Shown: positions 44,771 to 53,509 of the stretch, piece after piece
Layout of the letters: each line of letters begins with the position of its first letter
How positions within the stretch are numbered: position 1 is the stretch's first letter
Source of the DNA: JAWSVE01 sp033852115
Lineage (GTDB): Bacteria > Pseudomonadota > Gammaproteobacteria > Pseudomonadales > Cellvibrionaceae
DNA length: 64,000 bases
Assembly: GCA_033852115.1 (NCBI GenBank)
Contig: JAWSVE010000003.1
Coordinates: 372,001-436,000, forward strand
Direction of reading: 5' to 3'
Translations under genes and position numbers: made by a program
The notes under the pieces: model-generated
Told to the model about the DNA's origin: nothing
Seen by the model: the letters and a program-made list of their open reading frames with translations, nothing else
Databases searched by the model: none

Positions 44771-46057
44771 CTAGCCTTCCCAGATACGATGGCGCAACTG
44801 CCAGTGACCATCTTCATCTTTGTACCAGAGGTGAGGTGAACGATATTGATCAACAACGTCCCAAAACTCCTGCTCCGTTAGACCAATATATTCAAGAAAT
44901 TCGGGAAAATACTTTTTCGGAAATTCTTCATCAAATTTCCGGACCAAATGCACGCCCTCTTCTCGAGTGATCTTTCCATTGCGTATTTCTTGTGAGGCAT
45001 CGTAGGTAGCACGGCCAATCCCAAATTTGATCAACGTTGTAAAATAGTGAAACACATCAATTTTATCGTCAATGCTTGAGTACTTCGAATATGAGCCTTC
45101 TGTACGCTCGGTATTCGCTTGGAAACCCGTATGCTCGACGGCATAGTAGTAGCACTCTTGAGGGTCCCATTTAAGGTAATAGCCTAAATAGTGAACTTCA
45201 ACATTATGTTGCTCCAACAGTTCTTTTTTAGGCGCAATATAGGGCGTAAAGTCGTTAATGGAGTAGCCATACTCATCCATGATTTGAGTAATTGTTTTGC
45301 CACCCAGGACGATATCACCTGGGTCTTGGACAGAAAAAAACTTTTCGTCCATTTTAGGCTTTTCGTTCTCATCAATCGCGTTTCCATACTCCGCTTGATT
45401 CTCACCGTACATCACCAAAGGCACGTCAAACTTTGCGGCCATTGCTGGGCCAATGATTCGTTGACCGACAATAAACGGTTGAAACGGATGTAAAAGGTTT
45501 ACAAACGCGAGACGCGTCAGTAGACGATGTAACTTTCCATTTGGTGTAAACAAAATATTGTCCAAACCACCAACATGCATCCAGTTTTGCATGTTTTTCC
45601 AGCCAATATCAGTATATAGATGCGGCGCCCAAGTAACAGTCAAAGGGTTCATGCCGTATTTGTATTTTAAAACGTGGGCTGTATAAGCACTGTCTTTTCC
45701 GCCGCTCCCGGGTACAATCACATCATAGCCACCATTGGTTCGACGAAACCGCGACAACAACTCTTTTAGTTGCTCTTCCTTTTGTTGCCAGTCGATGCCC
45801 TGCTCTTTTTCGTCGTGAAAGCGGCAAGCGCTACACACACCCTCATTATCAAAATTAATCACCTGTTTTTTTTCATTGGCGGTATGTTTAAATTCGATGG
45901 TTGAGTTGGGACGCTGGTTCGATATAACACACTGCTTACAAAAAGCCACATCCGCTGGTAATCCATTAAAGGCCTGCAGGGGCATGCTAGGGTTTTTAGT
46001 ATACTGCTCGTCTAGCGAGTGTGACTCTACCGATATGTTAGATTGATAATTAACCAC
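44771..46057 (-). CDS. N-acetyl sugar amidotransferase (WbpG/PseA-like)
   Basis: A 428-residue PP-loop enzyme that turns an N-acetyl group into an acetamidino group on a sugar. Zinc-type Cys pairs (CKQCVISNQRPN, GVCSACRFHDEKE) precede the ATP-binding loop VIVPGSGGKDSAYTAHVLK. It needs ammonia from a HisH/HisF-type pair, and both genes lie directly upstream. The start is a GTG at 46057 with GGGAG upstream. Homologues: WbpG in Pseudomonas O-antigen and PseA in Campylobacter flagellin glycosylation. The exact sugar is unknown. Confidence 0.9.
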   Translation of the reverse strand: MVNYQSNISVESHSLDEQYTKNPSMPLQAFNGLPADVAFCKQCVISNQRPNSTIEFKHTANEKKQVINFDNEGVCSACRFHDEKEQGIDWQQKEEQLKELLSRFRRTNGGYDVIVPGSGGKDSAYTAHVLKYKYGMNPLTVTWAPHLYTDIGWKNMQNWMHVGGLDNILFTPNGKLHRLLTRLAFVNLLHPFQPFIVGQRIIGPAMAAKFDVPLVMYGENQAEYGNAIDENEKPKMDEKFFSVQDPGDIVLGGKTITQIMDEYGYSINDFTPYIAPKKELLEQHNVEVHYLGYYLKWDPQECYYYAVEHTGFQANTERTEGSYSKYSSIDDKIDVFHYFTTLIKFGIGRATYDASQEIRNGKITREEGVHLVRKFDEEFPKKYFPEFLEYIGLTEQEFWDVVDQYRSPHLWYKDEDGHWQLRHRIWEG

Positions 46058-46090
46058 AACAACTCCCTCTGCTTTATATTTAGCTCGTTA

Positions 46091-46711
46091 TTATTTACCG
46101 GCTTCAACGAAGTCAGTTAAAAAACCTATACCCGCTGCACCACTCCGCTCTGGATGAAACTGCACACCGCAAATGTTGTTACGCTTCACCGCCGAGGTAA
46201 ATGTCACTCCGGCGTACTCACTAGCACCATACACATCGCCGGGTTTGTCAGGGAAACAAGCAAAACTGTGAACAAAATAGAACTCAGCACACATGGATAC
46301 ATCTTTTTCCGCAAACTCGACGTTATTCCAGCCGATATGGGGCAATCTGATAGCATCATTAGTCTCGATAGGTAAACGTTTTACTCGCCCTGGCAATAGC
46401 CCTAATCCTGGGTGCTCCCCGTATTCTTCACTGGCATCAAATAACATTTGCATGCCCACGCATATACCCAAGATAGGCTTACCACTATGAGCAAACCGTT
46501 TAATCGCAACATCTAGACCGCTTTCGGAAAGCTGGCTCATACAATAAGCGAATGCTCCGACGCCTGGAATAATGAGTTTATCTGATGCTTCGATATCTTC
46601 TGGTTTGTCAGTCAATACAGCATCGCAATTCATTACGGCTAACGCATTCATAATGCTACGTACATTACCCGCGCCGTAATCCAGTACGGCAACACGACTA
46701 CTGCTGTTCAT
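46091..46711 (-). CDS. hisH: HisH-like glutamine amidotransferase subunit
   Basis: The glutaminase that releases ammonia for the amidotransferase. It is 206 residues from the ATG at 46711, which overlaps the hisF stop as TAATG and has GGAGG seven bases before. The catalytic Cys is in KPILGICVGMQML, and the His/Glu pair is in GVQFHPERSG. The start is VAVLDYGAGNVRSI. It is a paralogue of the histidine-pathway enzyme; its neighbours place it in sugar amidination instead. Confidence 0.92.
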   Translation of the reverse strand: MNSSSRVAVLDYGAGNVRSIMNALAVMNCDAVLTDKPEDIEASDKLIIPGVGAFAYCMSQLSESGLDVAIKRFAHSGKPILGICVGMQMLFDASEEYGEHPGLGLLPGRVKRLPIETNDAIRLPHIGWNNVEFAEKDVSMCAEFYFVHSFACFPDKPGDVYGASEYAGVTFTSAVKRNNICGVQFHPERSGAAGIGFLTDFVEAGK

Positions 46712-47463
46712 TACGCTGCCTCCCGCACTTTGCGACCACACCCGATTAGGGTTTGTTTAATATCAGTGATACCTAGCACCTTGTAATGAAAAACACTGGC
46801 ACAAGCGATAGCGCTGGGTTGAACACGGTCAACTAGTTGCTCAATATGAGTTGTGGTGCCAAGCCCGCCACAGGCTATGACTGGAATAGTTACTGCTCGA
46901 TTAACCTGCTCGATCAGATCAATATCGAAACCTTTCTTGGTCCCTTCTTGATCGATAGACGTGACAATTATTTCTCCCGCGCCAAGCTCTGCGAGCTCTT
47001 CTGACCATTCAATCACGGACTTGCCTGTTGGCTCACGTCCATTATCCACATAGGCTGTCCATGAATCCCCAGCGCGCTTTGCCTCAATGCTAGCGACGAT
47101 TGCCTGACTACCGTAGCGCATACTAGCCTCTCGAATTAAATCTGGGTTGTTAACTGCACCAGTATTAATTGCAACTTTGTCTGCACCTGATTTTAACGCC
47201 GCGTCAATATCACTTAACTGACGAATACCCCCTCCAACGGTGATGGGGATAAATACCTCTCTACAGGCAGATTCAATAATATGAAATAGATTATTGCGGT
47301 CATATAAGCTAGCCACAGCATCCATGAGCAACAATTCATCGATACCGTTTTCATAGTATTGCTTGGCAAGATCACAAGGGTCTCCCACCTTACGTAAGCC
47401 TTCTAAATGAATTCCTTTAATGACGAACTCGTTTTTGATATCTAGACGCGCTATGACTCTCAT
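46711..47463 (-). CDS. hisF: HisF-like cyclase subunit partner of HisH
   Basis: A 250-residue (beta/alpha)8 barrel. It has MRVIARLDIKNEFVIKGIHLEGLRKVGDP, IPITVGGGIRQLSDIDAALKSGADKVAINTGA and VIACGGLGTTTHIEQL. It forms a complex with HisH to channel ammonia to the WbpG/PseA-like enzyme. The genuine histidine HisF starts differently and carries other active-site residues, so this is probably the sugar-pathway paralogue. It overlaps hisH by one base. Confidence 0.9.
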   Translation of the reverse strand: MRVIARLDIKNEFVIKGIHLEGLRKVGDPCDLAKQYYENGIDELLLMDAVASLYDRNNLFHIIESACREVFIPITVGGGIRQLSDIDAALKSGADKVAINTGAVNNPDLIREASMRYGSQAIVASIEAKRAGDSWTAYVDNGREPTGKSVIEWSEELAELGAGEIIVTSIDQEGTKKGFDIDLIEQVNRAVTIPVIACGGLGTTTHIEQLVDRVQPSAIACASVFHYKVLGITDIKQTLIGCGRKVREAA

Positions 47464-47487
47464 ACTAGTGGTCTCTATTCAACGCTT

Positions 47488-48624
47488 TTATTGGGATACA
47501 GCTCGGTCATTAAACTGCTTTTGGCCCGCAGTGCTCCATACCGCCGGATTAGACAATATTTTCACAAACTGCTTGGCACTGTCGCCAACACCAAACTCTT
47601 GCGTTGGTTCCGGTTGTAAACCACTAGCCTTGCGGATGGCGTTTTTTATTGCACCCGCCTGACACGGGACACTAATAATGCTTTGCAGCGCAGCTCGGTT
47701 GTTCTGTCGCGATCCGATATCGACGGCAGGAACCCCATAGTAAGGGGCCTCCATTACCGCGCAACTTGAATTACCCACCATCAGTTCAGTATTTTTTAAT
47801 AACGTTAGAAAATAGTCAAAACGCATTGAGGGTATAACGCGAAATCGTCTGTCCAGTTTTTCTAACCGACGATATTGTTGCAATATGTAATCGCTACCCA
47901 AATCATTATTGGGGTATATAACAACGAAATTTTTACCCGTTTCTACGACAGCATCCACAAGTACTTTCGATTGCCTTTCTATATCGTGTGCTTCGGTCGT
48001 TACTGGGTGAAACAGTAGGATGCCGTATTCATCGAAGGGAATGTCGTACCATTGCTTCACTTTGTCGAGACTGGGCAGATCATTCGAAAACAACACATCT
48101 ACATCCGGAGAGCCTATGACATAGACGTTGATGTCATTTTCACCAAGCTGCAATAAACGCTGCTTAGCTCGCTCATTGGATACGAAGTGAAGATGAGACA
48201 TTTTGCTGACTGCATGGCGAATTAATTCATCCACAGTCCCCGACACCTCGCCACCTTCAATATGGGCAACCAGAATGTTGTTCAAACTACCCACCGTCGC
48301 ACCGGCGAGTGCTTCAACTCGATCACCGTGCACAACAATCATATCTGGTTGAATTTCTTTTACGTAATCGGACAGACCCTGGATGGTTTTTCCCAGGACG
48401 GTGTCCATGGTGTCGTTGTAGTTTTGATTAATGTATTTGTAGATATTGGGATAATTACGTTTTTCAACTTCCATACACGTAGAGCCGTACTTACTCAACA
48501 TGTGCATGCCGGTCACAAATATATGGACGTCAAATTGACTGAGACCAACCATACGGTCTAACAGTGATCGCAACTTACCGAAGTCTGCGCGAGTACCTGT
48601 GATAAATACGACTTTTTTAGACAT
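47488..48624 (-). CDS. neuC: NeuC-like UDP-N-acetylglucosamine 2-epimerase (hydrolysing)
   Basis: Hydrolyses a UDP-HexNAc-type sugar with C2 epimerisation, giving the ManNAc-type precursor. It is 378 residues, with VVFITGTRADFGKLRSLLD at the start, DMIVVHGDRVEALAGA, VAHIEGGEVSGTVDELIRHAVSKMSHLHFVSNE and VIGSPDVD. It could be NeuC (neuraminic acid) or LegG (legionaminic acid); the sequence alone does not settle this. It follows neuB by four bases. Confidence 0.88.
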   Translation of the reverse strand: MSKKVVFITGTRADFGKLRSLLDRMVGLSQFDVHIFVTGMHMLSKYGSTCMEVEKRNYPNIYKYINQNYNDTMDTVLGKTIQGLSDYVKEIQPDMIVVHGDRVEALAGATVGSLNNILVAHIEGGEVSGTVDELIRHAVSKMSHLHFVSNERAKQRLLQLGENDINVYVIGSPDVDVLFSNDLPSLDKVKQWYDIPFDEYGILLFHPVTTEAHDIERQSKVLVDAVVETGKNFVVIYPNNDLGSDYILQQYRRLEKLDRRFRVIPSMRFDYFLTLLKNTELMVGNSSCAVMEAPYYGVPAVDIGSRQNNRAALQSIISVPCQAGAIKNAIRKASGLQPEPTQEFGVGDSAKQFVKILSNPAVWSTAGQKQFNDRAVSQ

Positions 48625-48628
48625 GGGA

Positions 48629-49675
48629 TTAACCTTGCGGACTGACGTCGCTACGTCTTAATAATTCATCGGCCTCGATTTTCCGAGAGGCTCGACATCC
48701 TATTAAGGCGTGATAGTCTTCCGCTTTGATTTCTCCGGTACCCGGACGTTTTACCCAGAGATTGTCTTCCGTGAAGACTTCGCCTTCGTCAATAGCTTTT
48801 GTGCTGACTACCGATGCGAAGGCGAAGTCTCTGGTCCCCTGCTCTTCCGTGAGTAAATCCTTGCGACCACCACGAGCCTTACGAACTATATCGGCCTCAA
48901 TGATGAGTTCCTTTAATGCTTTCGGGTCCATTGAGCAAATAATATCGGGACCCACTCTGTCCATGGAGTCAGTAAAATGCCGTTCTAGTATATCGGCCCC
49001 CAATGCAACCGCAGCGATGCAGGTACTGTTGCTAATTGTATGATCCGACAGCCCTACAGTCGCATCTGGGAACGCCTCTGCCAGCTCTGGTATCGCGCCT
49101 AGACGTACCAATTCTGGCGGTGTGGGATAGATATTTGTGCAGTGCAATAGTGCGTACGGGACTTCGTACTGGCGAAGTATATTGACCGACTTCTGAATAC
49201 TCTCAATATCATTCATACCGGTACTTAAGATAACCGGCTTACCTTTACGCGCGATATGTTCAACTAGCGGGTAGTTATTACACTCTCCAGAACCGATTTT
49301 GTACGCAGGCACATCTAAACGCTCTAACCTTTCCACAGCGGCACGCGAAAAAGGGGTGCTAATAAATATGGCCCCTTTGGATTCGGTGTAGCGTTTTAAT
49401 TCGGCCTCATCTTGCTCATTCAGGGCGCATTCGTCCATTAGTGAATAAATCGATTGGTCGGCGTTATCCGGTTGAATCTGCTTTGCCGCCGCTGCCATTT
49501 CATCTTCGATGATATGGGTTTGATGTTTAACTATTTCGCATCCTGCTGCGACGGCGGCATCGACCATTTGTTTTGCAACGCTGAGTGAACCACCATGATT
49601 GATACCAATCTCGGCGATAACCAAAGGGGGCTCATCGGGACCTATACGACGTGATGCAATATTAAAAGCTGGCAT
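48629..49675 (-). CDS. neuB: NeuB-like nonulosonic acid synthase
   Basis: Condenses phosphoenolpyruvate with a six-carbon amino sugar to give a nine-carbon acid. The 348-residue product has VIAEIGINHGGSLSVAKQMV, FISTPFSRAAVERLERLDVPAYKIGSGECNN, GKPVILSTGMN and GLSDHTISN, and ends in a SAF (antifreeze-like) domain that includes EDNLWVKRPGTGEI. Which acid (sialic, legionaminic or pseudaminic) is not clear. ATG at 49675 overlaps neuA by 14 bases. Confidence 0.92.
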   Translation of the reverse strand: MPAFNIASRRIGPDEPPLVIAEIGINHGGSLSVAKQMVDAAVAAGCEIVKHQTHIIEDEMAAAAKQIQPDNADQSIYSLMDECALNEQDEAELKRYTESKGAIFISTPFSRAAVERLERLDVPAYKIGSGECNNYPLVEHIARKGKPVILSTGMNDIESIQKSVNILRQYEVPYALLHCTNIYPTPPELVRLGAIPELAEAFPDATVGLSDHTISNSTCIAAVALGADILERHFTDSMDRVGPDIICSMDPKALKELIIEADIVRKARGGRKDLLTEEQGTRDFAFASVVSTKAIDEGEVFTEDNLWVKRPGTGEIKAEDYHALIGCRASRKIEADELLRRSDVSPQG

Positions 49676-50405
49676 GTTGATGACCTCCTGCCGCTTGATT
49701 TAACAACGAAGCGCAATACTGCATATCTTCAGGACTATCGACATCAGCGCTTTCTTCCGCTGTCATTAAAAACGGTGTGATGTTGCTGCGGGGAATGCCA
49801 TTCTGACGCTTGAATGCAGCAACAGAAAAAATATACATAGCGCCGTTTGGCATGACGACTTCTGGCAGATCTTGGCGTCGTTGATAGGACGTTTCAGCCG
49901 AGTGTATCGGCAGGACGCTATTTGACTGAGGGTCAATCACATACGCTTTCAACACTTTGTTATCGATAGCATGAACGCTAATGACGGCATCACAATCACT
50001 TTGATTAAACAGCGCTAGCGCGTCGACAATATGGTCAGCAGTCCGGATGGGTGACGTCGGTTGCAGTAAACAGATCACATCATCATTTCTTAATCTTGCA
50101 GCTTCGATAGCCTCTGCAATAACTGGATCCATTGGCGCTTCATCCGTAGCGAAACTTGGGTTTCGCTCTAAACGTTCGGCACCAAACCGTTTGGCAACTT
50201 TAAGGATCTGCTGGCTATCGGAACTGACAATGACATGCGTAAAAGCGTTGCTATTTGTAGCGGCCTGGATGGAATACGCGATTAAAGGTTGGCCGTTCAG
50301 ATCAGAGAGGTTTTTGTTCGCTATTCCCTTAGACCCACCGCGAGCGGGAATAAGCGCAATAAAGCGGTGGAAAGCGTCTATGGTGTCTGAGCCTGGTTTA
50401 TACAC
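49662..50405 (-). CDS. neuA: CMP-nonulosonate cytidylyltransferase (NeuA-like)
   Basis: Activates the nonulosonic acid as a CMP sugar for the glycosyltransferase. The N-terminal catalytic motif is FIALIPARGGSKGIANKNLSDLNGQPLIAYSI, then VICLLQPTSPIRTADHIVDAL and VVMPNGAMYIF. It is 247 residues. The start is uncertain: the only in-frame start before the conserved part is the GTG at 50405, which has no strong ribosome site, and a stop lies 16 bases upstream of it. It is the first gene of the operon and has a sigma-54 box about 115 bases upstream. Confidence 0.93.
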   Translation of the reverse strand: MYKPGSDTIDAFHRFIALIPARGGSKGIANKNLSDLNGQPLIAYSIQAATNSNAFTHVIVSSDSQQILKVAKRFGAERLERNPSFATDEAPMDPVIAEAIEAARLRNDDVICLLQPTSPIRTADHIVDALALFNQSDCDAVISVHAIDNKVLKAYVIDPQSNSVLPIHSAETSYQRRQDLPEVVMPNGAMYIFSVAAFKRQNGIPRSNITPFLMTAEESADVDSPEDMQYCASLLNQAAGGHQHASF

Positions 50406-50520
50406 TGCGTCAACTGTCCGTCACTATAGATATCTAAGCGCCCTAAAAGCGCCAAATATTCGTGAGTTTTAGCGAAATTTGCGCTAAACAAGCTGTTCTA
50501 GCGCGCTGCAGAAGTAAAAT

Positions 50521-50536
50521 TGCAAGGAGCAGGCCA
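50521..50536 (-). promoter_or_regulatory. Sigma-54 promoter for the neuA operon
   Basis: The minus strand reads TGGCCTG-CTCC-TTGCA, with exact GG-N10-GC spacing, a perfect -12 half and the first four -24 bases right. It lies in the 185-base gap between fliD's stop and neuA. The predicted start is about 105 bases before the GTG of neuA. Confidence 0.7.
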
Positions 50537-50590
50537 ATCTACAATGACTCGTGATAGGCGTTAGTGAGCCAGCGATTAATCAAACATTAG

Positions 50591-52627
50591 CTATTTTTTA
50601 GCCGTAAACGGAAGGCGATCATTGATACCATCTAAAAATGACCCGGTATTTTGAAGGCTCTGAACAATCTGATCCATAGCGATGAATTGAGACTGCAAGC
50701 GCGCGCGATAGGCTTCTGTGCGCAACTCAAGTATGTCGCGATCATCTTCCACCTCACTAATGCGTTCTCGTATCGACGTTTCGCGCTGCCGAATCAAGCC
50801 ACTGCCCTTGAGAAAATCATCAATCACTCGATTCATTTCGTCGCCAAAACCGCGCGAGAAAGAGAGCGTACCGGTAGTGGCGCCAGCCGCCACAATCATG
50901 CTGAGGCCAGTGGCATCTGAGTCCAGATCCGGCAGCAACACATTGCCACTACCAAAACCTTGAACTCCATCGATGGTCCCAGCCACATTATTACCAGTGG
51001 TTGTAGTCGATGCGGTACCAATACCCAACTCAGCCAGATCAGCGCCTTCAACATTAATCGATACGGTAGAACTATCACCAAAGCTATCCGATGTCATAAC
51101 AAAGTGATCGGTATCCCACTCCACCGATACTGTTTCGTCAGCGGCAATCAGCGCACTATCATTGTTTATCTGTGACTGTAATTCAGCGGCCATTTCTTCC
51201 GGTGTAAACACGGTATCGGCAGTCAACGTTATAGTGCCCGAGGCCGTGCCATCCACTGATATTTCAAACGAATAATCTTTCCCGGTGGAATCAAATGATG
51301 CGGGTGGACCAGCGAGAGCGCTGCCGGTCAAATAGCCTTTGCCCGCGTCGGCAGTGATAACAACATCGTAAGATCCCGGCGTTGAGTTCTTGTTGTAGTT
51401 GACCGCTTGGATAAGCGCCGAGTCTGAGGTGTACCGAGGCGTAAATAACGTTTTTACTAAATCAAAGTTTTCGTCGAAGGCTTTATTGAAATCTTGCGTA
51501 TTCAGTTCAATCGTTCCGTCACGATTAGTCCGGATACCTACATTGGTTAAAGCCGTAAATCCATCTTCTACGCCTGGAATGCCGGAACCAATTAATCCGC
51601 GTAGACGCGAAATTAGGTTTTTCGCCAGCGGATCCGTGCGCAAACTGCCGTAGTCCTCAATTTCATCATCGTAGCCTGTCAACTTGCCAACCGTATCCAA
51701 AAATGAATTGTAAGCTTCGACAAATTCAGTCACGGTTTGCTTAGCGAGCGCCTTATCTTCCGTGATAGTCATACTAACGACTTCAGTGGCAGACTCATTT
51801 TGTATGGTAAAATCTAGCCCTTCGATCACGTCGTCAATGACATTAGACTCACGTGTTACCGCCAAGCCGTTGATGGTTAGCTCAGCATTTTCACCGCCCT
51901 GCTCCTGACTAAGCTGCGAACCACCTGTATTAAAAGCAAACCGCGAGAGATCACTCGCATCATTGTTTGTCGCCGCCCCATCCTCTTCGACGACTATTTC
52001 GAGTTCGTTGTTTGCACCTTCAGGCCCGGTAATTAAGAGGCGGTAACCTGTACCGTCATTAATGATCGATGCTTGTACACCAATATCCGCGTTATTGATG
52101 GCATCGCGTAAACCACTTAACGAGTTATTGGTTTCATCAATGGTGATGGTACCGCCAGTCTTATCTGCATTAACATCAAACACCGAAGTGGCTGACTCAT
52201 CACCTAAACCATCACTCCAGTTGCCAAAGCGAAACGTTAGGGTACCGGTACCCACGGCATCCGATGTTTCTGTAAAGACACCAGAGCTCAACGATTGGGA
52301 TTTGGCTAGGTTACCCACAGAGATCTGATAATTACCAGCAACAGCATCCGATTCAATTTTGGTAGGTATCAGCAAATTAGTATCAGGGAAATCAACGGCT
52401 TTTGCATTGAAGGAATCAGTGCTTGATAGTTTGATAAGCGAGGTCTCTAATTCACCCAAAGCACTTCGCAAAATTCCGTAGTCAGAGAGCTGTGTATTTA
52501 ACAGCTCTTCTTTTGTATCGAGCCGCTCGGTTTGCGGCGCCGATTGAATCTCAACGAGCTGATCAACTAGTTCGAACGTGTCGACTCCAGAACCGCCACC
52601 TAGGGTGTTGACGATATTTTGAATCAT
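50591..52627 (-). CDS. fliD: FliD, filament cap protein
   Basis: FliD caps the filament and inserts flagellin. The N-terminal FliD_N part (TFELVDQLVEIQSAPQTERLDTKEELLNTQLSDYGIL) and FliD_C (TKQ-like DDEIEDYGSLRTDPLAKNLISRLRGLI) are present, with the coiled-coil end MNRVIDDFLKGSGLIRQRETSIRERISEVEDD. An extra domain at about residues 415-560 (SGTITLTADTVFTPEEMAAEL...) looks like a Flagellin_IN/hook-type insert. That makes 678 residues, against roughly 450-500 in many relatives. Unlike its usual place directly after flaG in one operon, it has a terminator and a sigma-28 box before it. Confidence 0.95.
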   Translation of the reverse strand: MIQNIVNTLGGGSGVDTFELVDQLVEIQSAPQTERLDTKEELLNTQLSDYGILRSALGELETSLIKLSSTDSFNAKAVDFPDTNLLIPTKIESDAVAGNYQISVGNLAKSQSLSSGVFTETSDAVGTGTLTFRFGNWSDGLGDESATSVFDVNADKTGGTITIDETNNSLSGLRDAINNADIGVQASIINDGTGYRLLITGPEGANNELEIVVEEDGAATNNDASDLSRFAFNTGGSQLSQEQGGENAELTINGLAVTRESNVIDDVIEGLDFTIQNESATEVVSMTITEDKALAKQTVTEFVEAYNSFLDTVGKLTGYDDEIEDYGSLRTDPLAKNLISRLRGLIGSGIPGVEDGFTALTNVGIRTNRDGTIELNTQDFNKAFDENFDLVKTLFTPRYTSDSALIQAVNYNKNSTPGSYDVVITADAGKGYLTGSALAGPPASFDSTGKDYSFEISVDGTASGTITLTADTVFTPEEMAAELQSQINNDSALIAADETVSVEWDTDHFVMTSDSFGDSSTVSINVEGADLAELGIGTASTTTTGNNVAGTIDGVQGFGSGNVLLPDLDSDATGLSMIVAAGATTGTLSFSRGFGDEMNRVIDDFLKGSGLIRQRETSIRERISEVEDDRDILELRTEAYRARLQSQFIAMDQIVQSLQNTGSFLDGINDRLPFTAKK

Positions 52628-52868
52628 ACTTACGCTCCAACAGTTGGACTGCTCTTAAATTTTTCTCAATAGACGAAGTGTCATCTGCCACATCCTTGTG
52701 GCGACAACAATACATAACACTCACACTCCTGGCATCTATAGGCAACACCTAAAGTGACAGCTTCAGATGCTATGCCCCGATCCTTCGGTGGGGTTCATCC
52801 ATAAAACACCCAGGTCCATTCCCTTTCCCTTAGATCCTATCCTTACAGCATTCCCTGGCTTACTCATT

Positions 52869-52895
52869 TCATCGGCTGTCGTGCTAGAAACTATA
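52869..52895 (-). promoter_or_regulatory. FliA (sigma-28) promoter for fliD
   Basis: The minus strand reads TATAGTTT, 11 bases, GCCGATGA, a near-perfect match to TAAAGTTT-N11-GCCGATAA. It sits 31 bases downstream of the flaG terminator, about 240 bases before the fliD ATG. The long leader (52628-52868) has no recognised gene; it contains two weak inverted repeats, one with GCCACA/TGTGGC arms. Confidence 0.75.
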
Positions 52896-52925
52896 GCCTT
52901 TAGTCGAGAAAATATGTAATAACAA

Positions 52926-52950
52926 AAAGGGGTGCTTAAAGCACCCCTTT
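52926..52950 (-). terminator. Rho-independent terminator after flaG
   Basis: A perfect 11-bp stem (AAAGGGGTGCT / AGCACCCCTTT) with a three-base loop, followed on the minus strand by TTGTTATTAC. It closes the flagellin-flaG transcript, 57 bases past the flaG stop. Confidence 0.9.
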
Positions 52951-53006
52951 GTAGGTTTCCTTCTATCACACACTATCGAGACTTAGCGCGATAAAGTTTA
53001 TCCACA

Positions 53007-53441
53007 TTAAGCTTTGGCGGTAATGAGATGGAGTGGCTCTTCAGTACCTGCTTCTACACTTTCTTTCAAACTTTGTGCCATTTTCAGAAAGGTTTCATCC
53101 GGTATCTGACGAATCACTTCTTGGGTAGTCCGATCTTTCACAGTGACGACCGTTCGCCCAGACGCATCATCCACATCAAACTGAATGTTACGCTGCATTG
53201 ACTGCGTGTACTCATTCATTTGAGCAACCACTTCCTTCATATCCTCATGAACTTGTTGATGAGGTAAAGCTTGTTCGTCAACGTTAACGTCCGTTGTTTT
53301 TACTTGGGTTGCGGAGATTTTTTGCTCATCCGGTGGCAATTTCTTGCCACTTTCAGACACACTATCCGCTTTCGGCTTGGAAGAAACAGAAGAAGTCCGC
53401 ACCGACACCGATTGCAGACTTTGATTAGTAACTTCGTTCAT
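53007..53441 (-). CDS. flaG: FlaG, filament-length protein
   Basis: FlaG is a small protein next to flagellin that affects filament length. The 144-residue product has a polar, poorly conserved N-terminal half. The FlaG domain follows: QMNEYTQSMQRNIQFDVDDASGRTVVTVKDRTTQEVIRQIPDETFLKMAQSLKE. It starts 68 bases after the flagellin stop, past a stem-loop, and ends at a terminator. Confidence 0.95.
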   Translation of the reverse strand: MNEVTNQSLQSVSVRTSSVSSKPKADSVSESGKKLPPDEQKISATQVKTTDVNVDEQALPHQQVHEDMKEVVAQMNEYTQSMQRNIQFDVDDASGRTVVTVKDRTTQEVIRQIPDETFLKMAQSLKESVEAGTEEPLHLITAKA

Positions 53442-53466
53442 ATCCTTACCTCTTCCCGTTACCTCA

Positions 53467-53489
53467 CGAGTCGGGTGATACCCGACTCG
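53467..53489 (-). other. Stem-loop between fliC and flaG
   Basis: CGAGTCGGGT, a three-base loop, ACCCGACTCG, a perfect 10-bp stem with no T tract. It probably stabilises the flagellin mRNA end or partly ends it, letting flaG be made at lower level. That is inference. Confidence 0.7.
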
Positions 53490-53509
53490 CTTGGCTAAGG
53501 TCTAGCCCC

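Noticed and set aside
52763..52969. Minus-strand 68-codon frame between fliD and flaG
   Set aside because: It spans the flaG terminator and the fliD promoter and has no ribosome site, so it is not a gene.
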